From the NCBI GenBank assembly GCA_028284905.1, contig JANQQU010000033.1:124001-188000 (forward strand): a stretch of DNA of 64,000 bases, written 5' to 3'. The translations under genes were made by a program, and so were the position numbers. Source of the DNA: Calditrichia bacterium. GTDB taxonomy: Bacteria > Calditrichota > Calditrichia > RBG-13-44-9 > J075. Position 1 is the first letter of the stretch. Each line of letters opens with the position of its first letter. This document shows positions 25,869-33,353 of this stretch, in pieces. The notes beneath the pieces were generated by a model. That model was not told the DNA's origin, made no database searches, and was given only the letters and a program-made list of their open reading frames with translations.

Positions 25869-26867
25869 ATGCCAGAATTAAGAAAAGACCCGGTATTAGA
25901 TAGATGGGTAATTATTTCCACGGAAAGAGGCAAGCGTCCCTCTGATTTTTTAGAAAAAACAGAAGAGATTCGTGACGCAGTTTCGCCTTTTTCGCCGGGG
26001 AATGAAGAAATGACACCACCGGAAGTGTATGCCGTTCGCCCCTCCGGCACCGCTCCCAATACGGAAGATTGGACGCTGCGGGTAGTACCGAATAAATATC
26101 CGGCATTGGAAATCAAAGGTGACTTGAATCGCCGTGGAGAGGGTCTCTACGATATGATGAATGGTGTTGGCGCCCACGAGGTGATCATCGAAACACCAGA
26201 GAAAGATAAAGACCTTGGCGAGCTCTCGGTAGATCAGATAAAGGATGTGCTACTGGCCTACAAAAACCGCATACTGGCACTGAAAAAAGATGCCCGTCTC
26301 AAGTATGTTATGATTTACAAGAATAAGGGCTACAGCGCCGGCGCAACCTTGCGTCATTCTCACTCTCAGCTTATTGCCATGCCGATTATTCCGAAAAGAA
26401 TCGGGGAAGAGTTACAAGGCGCCCAGGAGTATTTCGATTTAAAAGAACGCTGCATTTATTGTGATATCATCCGTCAGGAGACCAAGGATAACATCCGCAT
26501 CATTCACGAAGAAGATCAGTTTATTGCGATCTCCCCATTTGCTTCCCGATTTCCGTTTGAAACCTGGATTCTCCCCAGGAAACATGTATCGCACTTCGAA
26601 GAAATTGAGACAGTTGAAACTGAAAACCTTGCAATTATTCTCAAAACTATTCTCAGAAAAATTAATATTGCTTTGCAATTCCCGTCCTACAACATTGTAT
26701 TTCATACTGCGCCATTACAGATGGCCATGTCCAAGTCCTATCATTGGCATATCGCACTAATGCCCAAGCTGACCAGGATAGCCGGATTCGAATGGGGCAC
26801 CGGGTTCTACATTAATCCCACCAGTCCAGAGGAAGCAGCGAAGTATTTGAAAGAAATTGCTATTTAA
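25869..26867 (+). CDS. galT: Galactose-1-phosphate uridylyltransferase-type enzyme lacking the first zinc cysteines
   Basis: 332 residues, normal length, HIT superfamily. The catalytic HSHSQ segment (His164-Ser-His166-Ser-Gln168, in TLRHSHSQLIAMP) is intact, so uridylyl or adenylyl transfer to a sugar phosphate via a His intermediate is expected. The N-terminal C-P-F-C-x-G-N-E motif reads SPFSPGNE (39-46), so both zinc-ligand cysteines are Ser. A CIYC pair occurs later (196-199). Classical GalT is most likely, but the altered metal site leaves the exact substrate open. It directly precedes a glycogen-synthase-like gene (17-base gap). Confidence 0.88.
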   Translation: MPELRKDPVLDRWVIISTERGKRPSDFLEKTEEIRDAVSPFSPGNEEMTPPEVYAVRPSGTAPNTEDWTLRVVPNKYPALEIKGDLNRRGEGLYDMMNGVGAHEVIIETPEKDKDLGELSVDQIKDVLLAYKNRILALKKDARLKYVMIYKNKGYSAGATLRHSHSQLIAMPIIPKRIGEELQGAQEYFDLKERCIYCDIIRQETKDNIRIIHEEDQFIAISPFASRFPFETWILPRKHVSHFEEIETVETENLAIILKTILRKINIALQFPSYNIVFHTAPLQMAMSKSYHWHIALMPKLTRIAGFEWGTGFYINPTSPEEAAKYLKEIAI

Positions 26868-26884
26868 CTATTGAGGGATTCCTG

Positions 26885-28366
26885 ATGAATGCTTTTAAAG
26901 TATGTTATGTTTCGGCAGAGGTGGCACCGTTTGCAACCACCCCGCGAATGAAAGGCCTGGCGCAAACGTCCAAGGCCCTGCCGGTAATGCTCAAGGAAAT
27001 GGAGCAGGACATTCGCCTGATGATGCCGAAATATAAATCCATCAACGAGCGTAGATATGTGCTGCGGGAAGTGATACGTTTGCAGGAGGTGGCAGTGGAA
27101 ATGGGAGGCGCCACCCGAAGTGCAAATGGGAAAACCGCATTTTTGCCCAATTCGAAAGTGCACGTATACTTCCTCAATATCCCGGAATTTTTTGACCGTA
27201 AGGGGTTTTATGAAGACCCGAAAACCGGCGAAGATTATGAAGATAATGGCGAGCGTTTCGCTAATTTCTGTAAGGGTGTTCTGGAAACGTTGAAAATTCT
27301 CTGCTGGCAGCCGGATATCATTCATTGCGCCGATTGGGCCACCGGTTTACTACCGTACTATTTGAAAACGCATTATGCGGAAGATGAGTTTTTTCAGAAT
27401 ACCCGTACAGTCTTAACAGTACACAACTTCAATGATCAGGGGATTTTTACACCGGATATGCTCAACAAAATTGACATTCCGGAATCGATGGTCGCTCCCG
27501 GTCAGCCCCTGGAGTTGGACGGAAAACTGAATATGTTGAAAGCCGGACTGGTTTATGCAGATGTTATCAATACGACCAGTCAATTTAACGCAGATGCCAT
27601 ATTGGGTGACGCCGCTCTCGCCTATGGCCTTGGTAATACCCTGGATGCGCGTGGTAACGACCTTCACGCTATCCTCAACGGCACCGATTATGATGAGTGG
27701 GATCCGGAAAACGACCAACATCTCAGTGCTGTTTATTCAGTAGAATCTCTCAATGAAAAATATACCAACAAGGTCGAGATTTGCAATGAGTTCGGCCTCT
27801 CCCCCGATCCCGACATACCGCTGCTGGCAATTATGCCGGAACCGAATAACGAGCCGACACTCGGCCCGGTTATTGAGACGCTGGAAGAAATGCTCAAGTC
27901 TCCACTGCAACTGCTGGTAATGGAGGCCCGCCCCTCCGCGCATAGTGCTGCGTTTGCCCGCCTGGCTGAGGAGTATCCGGAGCAGGTTATTTTTTACGAG
28001 CGCTACGATACACGACTGTCTCACTTACTTACTGCCGGCGCGGACATCATTTTGATGACTGCAGATTCGGAAATCGGGCGGCCGCATCATCTCAACGGTC
28101 TTCGCTACGGTACCATTCCGGTTGTCCACCGCAGTGGCGGACTTGCTGATGCCGTGCGTGATTACAGCGAAGATTTTGGCAACGGTTTTGTCTTTGAAAA
28201 AGCCGATAAAAAATCGGTATCAGCGGCGTTGAAGGCAGCGACGAAACTTTTTAAGGACAAAGCCGCCTGGGCTAGATTGCAGGCTGTTGGTATGGAAGAA
28301 AATTTTTCCTGGGAAATGACCGCTTCGCAGTACTTTCAGCTGTATGACATGGCTAGCATGAAATAA
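26885..28366 (+). CDS. GT5 glycogen/starch synthase-like glycosyltransferase, divergent
   Basis: 493 residues, normal GlgA length. The GT5 start VCYVSAEVAPFA, the HCADWATGLLPYYLK segment, TVHNFNDQGIF, LKAGLVYADVINTTS, ILNGTDYDEWDP and LRYGTIPVVHRSGGLADAV all match glycogen synthases. The sugar-nucleotide K-x-G-G-L motif after the first strand is replaced by TTPRMKGLAQ, and the C-terminal domain has a degraded E-P-C-G-L equivalent (SEIGRPHHL). It probably transfers glucose to an alpha-glucan, but donor preference may differ from ADP-glucose. GAGGGA precedes the ATG; it likely shares a transcript with the GalT-like gene. Confidence 0.88.
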   Translation: MNAFKVCYVSAEVAPFATTPRMKGLAQTSKALPVMLKEMEQDIRLMMPKYKSINERRYVLREVIRLQEVAVEMGGATRSANGKTAFLPNSKVHVYFLNIPEFFDRKGFYEDPKTGEDYEDNGERFANFCKGVLETLKILCWQPDIIHCADWATGLLPYYLKTHYAEDEFFQNTRTVLTVHNFNDQGIFTPDMLNKIDIPESMVAPGQPLELDGKLNMLKAGLVYADVINTTSQFNADAILGDAALAYGLGNTLDARGNDLHAILNGTDYDEWDPENDQHLSAVYSVESLNEKYTNKVEICNEFGLSPDPDIPLLAIMPEPNNEPTLGPVIETLEEMLKSPLQLLVMEARPSAHSAAFARLAEEYPEQVIFYERYDTRLSHLLTAGADIILMTADSEIGRPHHLNGLRYGTIPVVHRSGGLADAVRDYSEDFGNGFVFEKADKKSVSAALKAATKLFKDKAAWARLQAVGMEENFSWEMTASQYFQLYDMASMK

Positions 28367-28377
28367 ACGATTTATCC

Positions 28378-28422
28378 CCTGTCAATTGAGCCATTGCATA
28401 GTGAGTGGCTTCAGTTGACAGG
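28378..28422 (+). terminator. Probable terminator after the GT5 gene
   Basis: CCTGTCAATTGAGCCA (28378-28393) and TGGCTTCAGTTGACAGG (28406-28422) pair with one bulge and one G-U, followed by a pyrimidine-rich stretch. Confidence 0.6.
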
Positions 28423-28516
28423 TATTCTCTTCCCTAATTGCGATTTCCGCCAATATTGCCGGTAATGACGGCTGTTGTTTATCTAACGACTTCTGACCAT
28501 CTTACAGGGTTATGCA

Positions 28517-30643
28517 ATGAAGCTTGTAAAAATTCTCGTTCTGGTTACCATCCTGCCCATTTTTAATGTCGCTCAAAAAGCCTTCGCACAGAATTTTGAT
28601 GCCTTGAAAGATATAACCGTATTGACTGAGTCGGGCGAGACTGTCTCCCTGGGATCTCTTGTTTCCCATGGCAAGCCATTATTGCTGGATATTACCAGCA
28701 GTTGGTTAAGCGATACCCGAACGATCTATCAGGGCGCGGCCAGCTGGCAGCAGCAGTATGGATTGGAAATCCTGGTTGTTTGCAGGAACAATTACGGAGC
28801 GACTGTCGATTATCCGGAAGCAATTCTGGAAAAGATCGAAAAAGCCCTCGCCATCCCGATCTATTTTGACCACACTAAAGATCTAACGAAACAGTTTAGC
28901 TTGAACAATGATTACCGGGTGCTGTTTGACAAAACCGGCAAGTTGTTGGCGACCGGTAGTTTTAACGGCTATCAGGCCGTTGCCAATTTGCTGGCAAGCC
29001 ATTTCGGACCGGCAACAATTGATGATTTTGATGGCGATGGTGTTATTGACAGTGACGATCGCTGTCCCACAGAAGCCGGTATGGCCAGCAACAGCGGTTG
29101 CCAGGCAGAATACCTTGAAAGGATACAGCTGTTTCCCCCCTCCGCATTTCCTTTTGGTATAAAAAAGGGGAATGTCTCACAGCTTGATCAACTTGCTGTT
29201 GCCACCCTAAAAGGCCGGGACGGCAGTACCTATAAAGGAAGCGAACTGTTTAAAAAGAACGGGAAAAAATTGCTTTTGGTGATGTCCCTGAATAGTGGCT
29301 ATCCCTGGCAAAAGCGTTTTGACGAAGTCGAAAAGTTTTATGCCGCCTGGCAATCTTTGGGATACGAAGTAGCAGTGATCGGCTATAAAAACGGGCATAG
29401 CGAAGCACTGCGGCTTTCCGCTGAAGGACGCTGGTCTTTTCCGATATTCACCGTTTACAAATTCCCGATTTATGATCTTTTCCGGAGCAGTGCGGATCAA
29501 ATCCACCTGATATTCAATGAGACCGGCGTTCTCGAATGGTATCACAGTGCTTCATCATCCGTTGATTTTGATTTTACCAATGCCCGTTTACAGGCGCGCT
29601 CCGGCAAAAAATTGATTGTCGGCAATACGGCACCAGCGGTTCCTCCACCTTCCCGGGAACCACAGCAGCAAACCACAGACAACACCCGGCAGTCGCCCCC
29701 AAAACCGCCTGAGCATTCGGTCATCGAATTGCTAGGCAAGGAGGAAGGCGCTTCAACAGTAGCAGCCTTTATCAAGGACTTGGGTGTTAAAACACCAAAC
29801 GATCAATTACGTCGTAACGATCTTATTTTTAGCGCAGCTATGGAGGCGCAGGAAAGCAAAGCGATGACCTGGTATAACAAAGGAATCCGGATTGTAATCA
29901 CGCCATTCGGCCAGACTCATTACCTGAACAATATTGCCCTTTTTAACACCGCTACTCCCTGGGAAGCCTATTCTAACCCTTTACCCTTTGGCATTGAATG
30001 GCAGGATGGGAGCAGCGAATTGCTGCGGAAAATCGGGCCGGTCAGTGAACAGCGTGACTCCACCTTAATCTGGCATTTCGACACCCCAACCCGCTATACG
30101 CTGAAGGCCATTTTTAGCAATATTCAATACACAAAATTACGGGCGATTTTCTTAAATAAAGCAGAACGGGAGCTCCAGGCCTTTGATTTGAACGCAAACA
30201 GCACGCTTTGCGACATTTACAGCGCGATGATTAAAGATATACCAAATCGTTTCAAACGCTTTGAAGGGGAGAAAATTGAAGACAAAGCGGCATTCCGCCC
30301 GCCTTTTGAACTTCCGCAATTTGGGGAGATGGAGGTTCCGATGCTTTCCGATGTCATTCGAAGCATGGCGTATATCGGGGACAGTGAAGACGCGGCGTTA
30401 GAGATCATCCAAACGCATTCGAAAGCGCTGGTTGACTGTGGCGGCGCTCAGTTCGATCATCACTATTCATCGGAATATATTGAGCATTCTGAGGACCGTC
30501 AGGAAATTGTTCTCACGGCGATTGATGCGGAACTTCCTTATTCCGTCAGCTATATGTTATGGCTGCGAAGCTTCTATAACGAAGAAACCTATCAACTGGA
30601 GGATAAATATTGCGTCTACATTACCATCGACCGCAAACCTTAG
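28517..30643 (+). CDS. Secreted protein with two redox-inactive thioredoxin-like domains, a calcium-loop linker and unknown C-terminal domains
   Basis: 708 residues with a signal peptide (cleavage near AFA-QN, residue 25). Residues about 28-165 look like a TlpA-type thioredoxin fold (GKPLLLDITSSWLSD; NDYRVLFDKTGKLLATGSF) but carry no CxxC. A thrombospondin type 3-like calcium loop (DFDGDGVIDSDDRCP, 170-184) follows. A second similar fold at about 225-350 (KKLLLVMSLNSGYPW; QIHLIFNETGVLEWY) also lacks CxxC. A Pro/Gln-rich linker (372-398) leads to a domain at about 400-550 with PLPFGIEW and ELLRKIGP, a pattern seen in small uncharacterised beta-rich domains, and a last 150 residues I do not recognise. 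Exported; role unknown. CAGGG precedes the start. Confidence 0.85.
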   Translation: MKLVKILVLVTILPIFNVAQKAFAQNFDALKDITVLTESGETVSLGSLVSHGKPLLLDITSSWLSDTRTIYQGAASWQQQYGLEILVVCRNNYGATVDYPEAILEKIEKALAIPIYFDHTKDLTKQFSLNNDYRVLFDKTGKLLATGSFNGYQAVANLLASHFGPATIDDFDGDGVIDSDDRCPTEAGMASNSGCQAEYLERIQLFPPSAFPFGIKKGNVSQLDQLAVATLKGRDGSTYKGSELFKKNGKKLLLVMSLNSGYPWQKRFDEVEKFYAAWQSLGYEVAVIGYKNGHSEALRLSAEGRWSFPIFTVYKFPIYDLFRSSADQIHLIFNETGVLEWYHSASSSVDFDFTNARLQARSGKKLIVGNTAPAVPPPSREPQQQTTDNTRQSPPKPPEHSVIELLGKEEGASTVAAFIKDLGVKTPNDQLRRNDLIFSAAMEAQESKAMTWYNKGIRIVITPFGQTHYLNNIALFNTATPWEAYSNPLPFGIEWQDGSSELLRKIGPVSEQRDSTLIWHFDTPTRYTLKAIFSNIQYTKLRAIFLNKAERELQAFDLNANSTLCDIYSAMIKDIPNRFKRFEGEKIEDKAAFRPPFELPQFGEMEVPMLSDVIRSMAYIGDSEDAALEIIQTHSKALVDCGGAQFDHHYSSEYIEHSEDRQEIVLTAIDAELPYSVSYMLWLRSFYNEETYQLEDKYCVYITIDRKP

Positions 30644-30650
30644 ATTTACC

Positions 30651-30687
30651 AAAATAAAAAAGGCCCGGATCATCCCTGATCCAGGCC
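30651..30687 (-). terminator. Terminator for the minus-strand methyltransferase gene
   Basis: Read on the minus strand, GGCCTGGATCA, loop GGGA, TGATCCGGGCC is followed by a long T-run; on the plus strand only A-rich sequence precedes it. It lies between two convergent genes. Confidence 0.8.
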
Positions 30688-30714
30688 GGTCATCTCTTAG
30701 AGGAAATCTATATT

Positions 30715-31647
30715 CTACCTGGTTTTTGCTTTCCGAATTTCCATGAAAACCAGGTTCTTGTAAGAGTCGCGAAAAATTCGCACTTTTTTCATCTGTTTCG
30801 GTTTTATATCCACAGTTAATTGATGCATATCGAACTCGTCCCGGTAAATCAGAAACCAGTCCATATAAGCTTCCATATAACCGATGTTATAAAGATTCGG
30901 GGAGAAGTTGACCAGCAACATAACCCCGCCGGGCTTCAGCATATCGAACATAATTCGCGTCATTCGCCGGGCAGTGGGCTGAGCCAGATAGTCAAATAAT
31001 CCCAGAGAATAGACCAGATCCATATCCTGAAATTGCCCTTTATCTCGCAATAATTCACTCACAGACCCTTTGATCGGACGTATTTGTCCGTTACCAAAAG
31101 CGCTTTCGACGACGGCGAGACTTTTTTCATCCTGATCGAAAGCGATCAATTCACCGATCTCTTTCGTTTGCACTGCCCGGGAGCGCTGTCCTTCCCGCAA
31201 ATGCCCGCAGGCAATGGAAAGAATGCGCGGCGCTTCCACTTCCCGGCTCACCCGGTCGATCAAATTCGCAGCGATAGCGAGGCGTTCCCGCACACTGGCA
31301 CAGCCCGGTGTTGCCAGCTCATACTGGTAAACGTCGTTTAGGGTGACTATTTCTTCCACCGGCGTAACATCCGATGCATAAATATAGTCCATCATCACCG
31401 CATCGCCGGCATAGCCGCGGGGCTTATGGAATGCCCGATGGGTAAACGGCGATTCATGAACAATTTTCTTTAAGGGATGCTTGCGGCAACTCCCTCGCAC
31501 AAATTGCTGCCAGTTATGCGGAAATAACTGGCGAAGCTTCAACAAACCAAACATTAACTTATCCATGCCTTCAGATACTGCCGAGTCATTCAGCAATTCA
31601 TAGGCATCATCCAGCAACGGTTGGCCGATTTGGTCAATCGCGTACAT
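30715..31647 (-). CDS. SAM-dependent methyltransferase resembling 3-hydroxy-fatty-acid methyl ester (PhcB-type) enzymes
   Basis: 310 residues from the ATG with complement at 31645-31647, chosen because GGAGG lies 6 bases upstream; a TTG at 31659 is in frame. The N-terminal half carries ESPFTHRAFHKPRGYAGDA, the signature of a methyltransferase group often named for extracellular-factor 3-hydroxypalmitate methyl ester synthesis. The C-terminal half is a Rossmann methyltransferase: motif I ILSIACGHLREG, acidic LIAFDQDE, then MDLVYSLGLFDYL and LKPGGVMLLVNFS. The family resemblance is from memory of the motif; the substrate is unproven. It is divergent from a membrane-embedded AraC regulator, with 198 bases between them, which suggests a regulatory or signalling link. 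Confidence 0.85.
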   Translation of the reverse strand: MYAIDQIGQPLLDDAYELLNDSAVSEGMDKLMFGLLKLRQLFPHNWQQFVRGSCRKHPLKKIVHESPFTHRAFHKPRGYAGDAVMMDYIYASDVTPVEEIVTLNDVYQYELATPGCASVRERLAIAANLIDRVSREVEAPRILSIACGHLREGQRSRAVQTKEIGELIAFDQDEKSLAVVESAFGNGQIRPIKGSVSELLRDKGQFQDMDLVYSLGLFDYLAQPTARRMTRIMFDMLKPGGVMLLVNFSPNLYNIGYMEAYMDWFLIYRDEFDMHQLTVDIKPKQMKKVRIFRDSYKNLVFMEIRKAKTR

Positions 31648-31845
31648 AACGTCCTCCAATTTAGTTTAATCTCTCCAGAGATGTGTTAAAGAAGAGGGAA
31701 CCCACCAACAATTTTTCTCATTACTCCGGAAATCATTTACTTTTTCATAAATTCACTTCATTTCCGGAAACTATTTTTGCAAAATTGAATATTCATATAA
31801 AGGCATAATTTCTGCTTAGCGCGAAACCGAATAAAGAAATTCCTG

Positions 31846-33012
31846 ATGATCGAATTGCTACTAAATTATTCCAGCACTTTAATGATTCTGACGCTGGTTC
31901 AGTGTGCGATCTTCTTTATATTTCTCTTTACCCAAAAAAGCGGTAAGCGGATCAGCAATCGCATACTGGCATCTTACCTGCTGATTATTTTCCTTTCGGT
32001 ATTTCACAACCTTTATTTTCGCATGGAACTGCAAACGTATCTGCCGCATCTCGCTTATCAGGGATTGAAAGTCATTTACCTGAGTGCACCGGCCTTGTAC
32101 TTCTATACCAAATCTCTCACCCGGGATGACTTCCGTTTCAAAGCAATCGACCTGCTGCATCTGATCCCATTTTTCATATTTTCCCTGGCGCTGCTGGTAT
32201 TATTTGATCTAAAGAGTCTTCCGGATAAAATGGCCATCATTGAGCGGCGCGCTTTCATGTTTAGCCCAACGGTTTCATCATTATTGTTACTCGGTTATTA
32301 TCTGCAGCTGATTATTTACCTCATTTTCTCCCTGCGAATCCTGCATCGCTATCGAATGCGGATACGCCAGGTTTATTCCGCAATCGAACACATCAACCTT
32401 TCCTGGCTACAATTTGTGCTGTACGGTTTTCTGATTATCTGGGTATTCGATATCAGCATGATTTTCATCAAAAACATGTACATCGACTGGAGAATTATCT
32501 ATCGTTACGTGGAAGCGATTTCCCGCACTTACACTTTCAGCTATATCCTGATTTTCGTCTTTAAAGGGCTGAAGCATCCACAAATTTTTCACAGCAGTAG
32601 CAGTGATGCTCTAACTGCAAAGTATGCGAATTCGCCCTTAACCGCGACAATGAAAGACACCTACCTGGAAAAACTGCTAACATACATGGAGACAGAGCGC
32701 CCATACCTAAATCCGACGATTTCCATCAACCAGGTCGCAGAGGCGCTGGACATTTTGCCGAAATATTTGTCGCAGATTATCAACGAACAGTTGGGGAAGA
32801 ATTTCTTTGATTTCATCAACAGCTATCGGATTGAAGAAGCGAAAAAGATGCTTCGGGAAAACCAGCAGCAGCGCTTGACCGTGCTGGAAATTCTCTATGA
32901 GGTCGGCTTCAATTCAAAATCTTCTTTTAATACCGCCTTCAAAAAAGCGACCGGGCAAACGCCTTCCCAATTTCGGTCGAGTGCCTTTCTGAAAACTTCT
33001 TTTACTTCCTGA
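31846..33012 (+). CDS. Membrane-embedded AraC-family regulator (seven-helix sensor)
   Basis: 388 residues. Residues about 8-245 form six or seven hydrophobic helices with short basic loops (LVQCAIFFIFLF; LLHLIPFFIFSLALLVLF; LLLGYYLQLIIYLIFSLRIL; YTFSYILIFVFKGL). A cytoplasmic linker leads to a C-terminal AraC double HTH (about 280-385) with ISINQVAEALDILPKYLSQIIN and ILYEVGFNSKSSFNTAFKKATG. It would sense a membrane-borne or extracellular signal and act on DNA directly from the membrane. The divergent gene encodes a PhcB-like methyltransferase that could make or modify the signal (inference). The ATG at 31846 has only a weak ribosome-binding site. Confidence 0.9.
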   Translation: MIELLLNYSSTLMILTLVQCAIFFIFLFTQKSGKRISNRILASYLLIIFLSVFHNLYFRMELQTYLPHLAYQGLKVIYLSAPALYFYTKSLTRDDFRFKAIDLLHLIPFFIFSLALLVLFDLKSLPDKMAIIERRAFMFSPTVSSLLLLGYYLQLIIYLIFSLRILHRYRMRIRQVYSAIEHINLSWLQFVLYGFLIIWVFDISMIFIKNMYIDWRIIYRYVEAISRTYTFSYILIFVFKGLKHPQIFHSSSSDALTAKYANSPLTATMKDTYLEKLLTYMETERPYLNPTISINQVAEALDILPKYLSQIINEQLGKNFFDFINSYRIEEAKKMLRENQQQRLTVLEILYEVGFNSKSSFNTAFKKATGQTPSQFRSSAFLKTSFTS

Positions 33013-33150
33013 TGAATTATTGGGGAACTTGGGTTGTCATCGAATGGATTTGGTTTTGTGGTGGTTTGCTCTGGTTTCCTGATGATGAATCATCAGGCTA
33101 ACTTGGGGCGTCACTGCGTGACTTTGGTTTTGTGCGGCGTCTACAGTTTC
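33006..33150. repeat. Two tandem imperfect 70-74-base units
   Basis: The order TTCCTGATGA, AACTTGGG, TTTGGTTTTGTG occurs at 33006, 33026 and 33049, and again at 33076, 33100 and 33123, spacings of 70 to 74 bases. Unit two adds a CCTGATGATGAATCATCAGG hairpin. The rest of the gap 33151-33353 has no gene, only the ribosome-binding site GGAGG at 33343-33347. Confidence 0.65.
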
Positions 33151-33353
33151 GAGTAATTTTCTGCTACTGCCACTTTCTTTCCTCCTGGTGGTAATTCGTG
33201 GGGTAAAAAATTTGTAAAAAAGGGTTCGAGTTCCTGAATTCCGACGACAAAACGACTTTATCCGGCTATTTTCCTTCGCAAACAATCATTACCGGCATCA
33301 TCAGCAGCTGTTGATTACGCCGGCATTTACTCACTTTGTTTACGGAGGTTTTT

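Noticed and set aside
33006-33150. CRISPR-like array
   Set aside because: Only two imperfect units without uniform repeats or spacers, and no cas genes.
33215-33245. tRNA-like GGGTTCGAGTTCC motif
   Set aside because: No acceptor, D or anticodon arm could be drawn around it.
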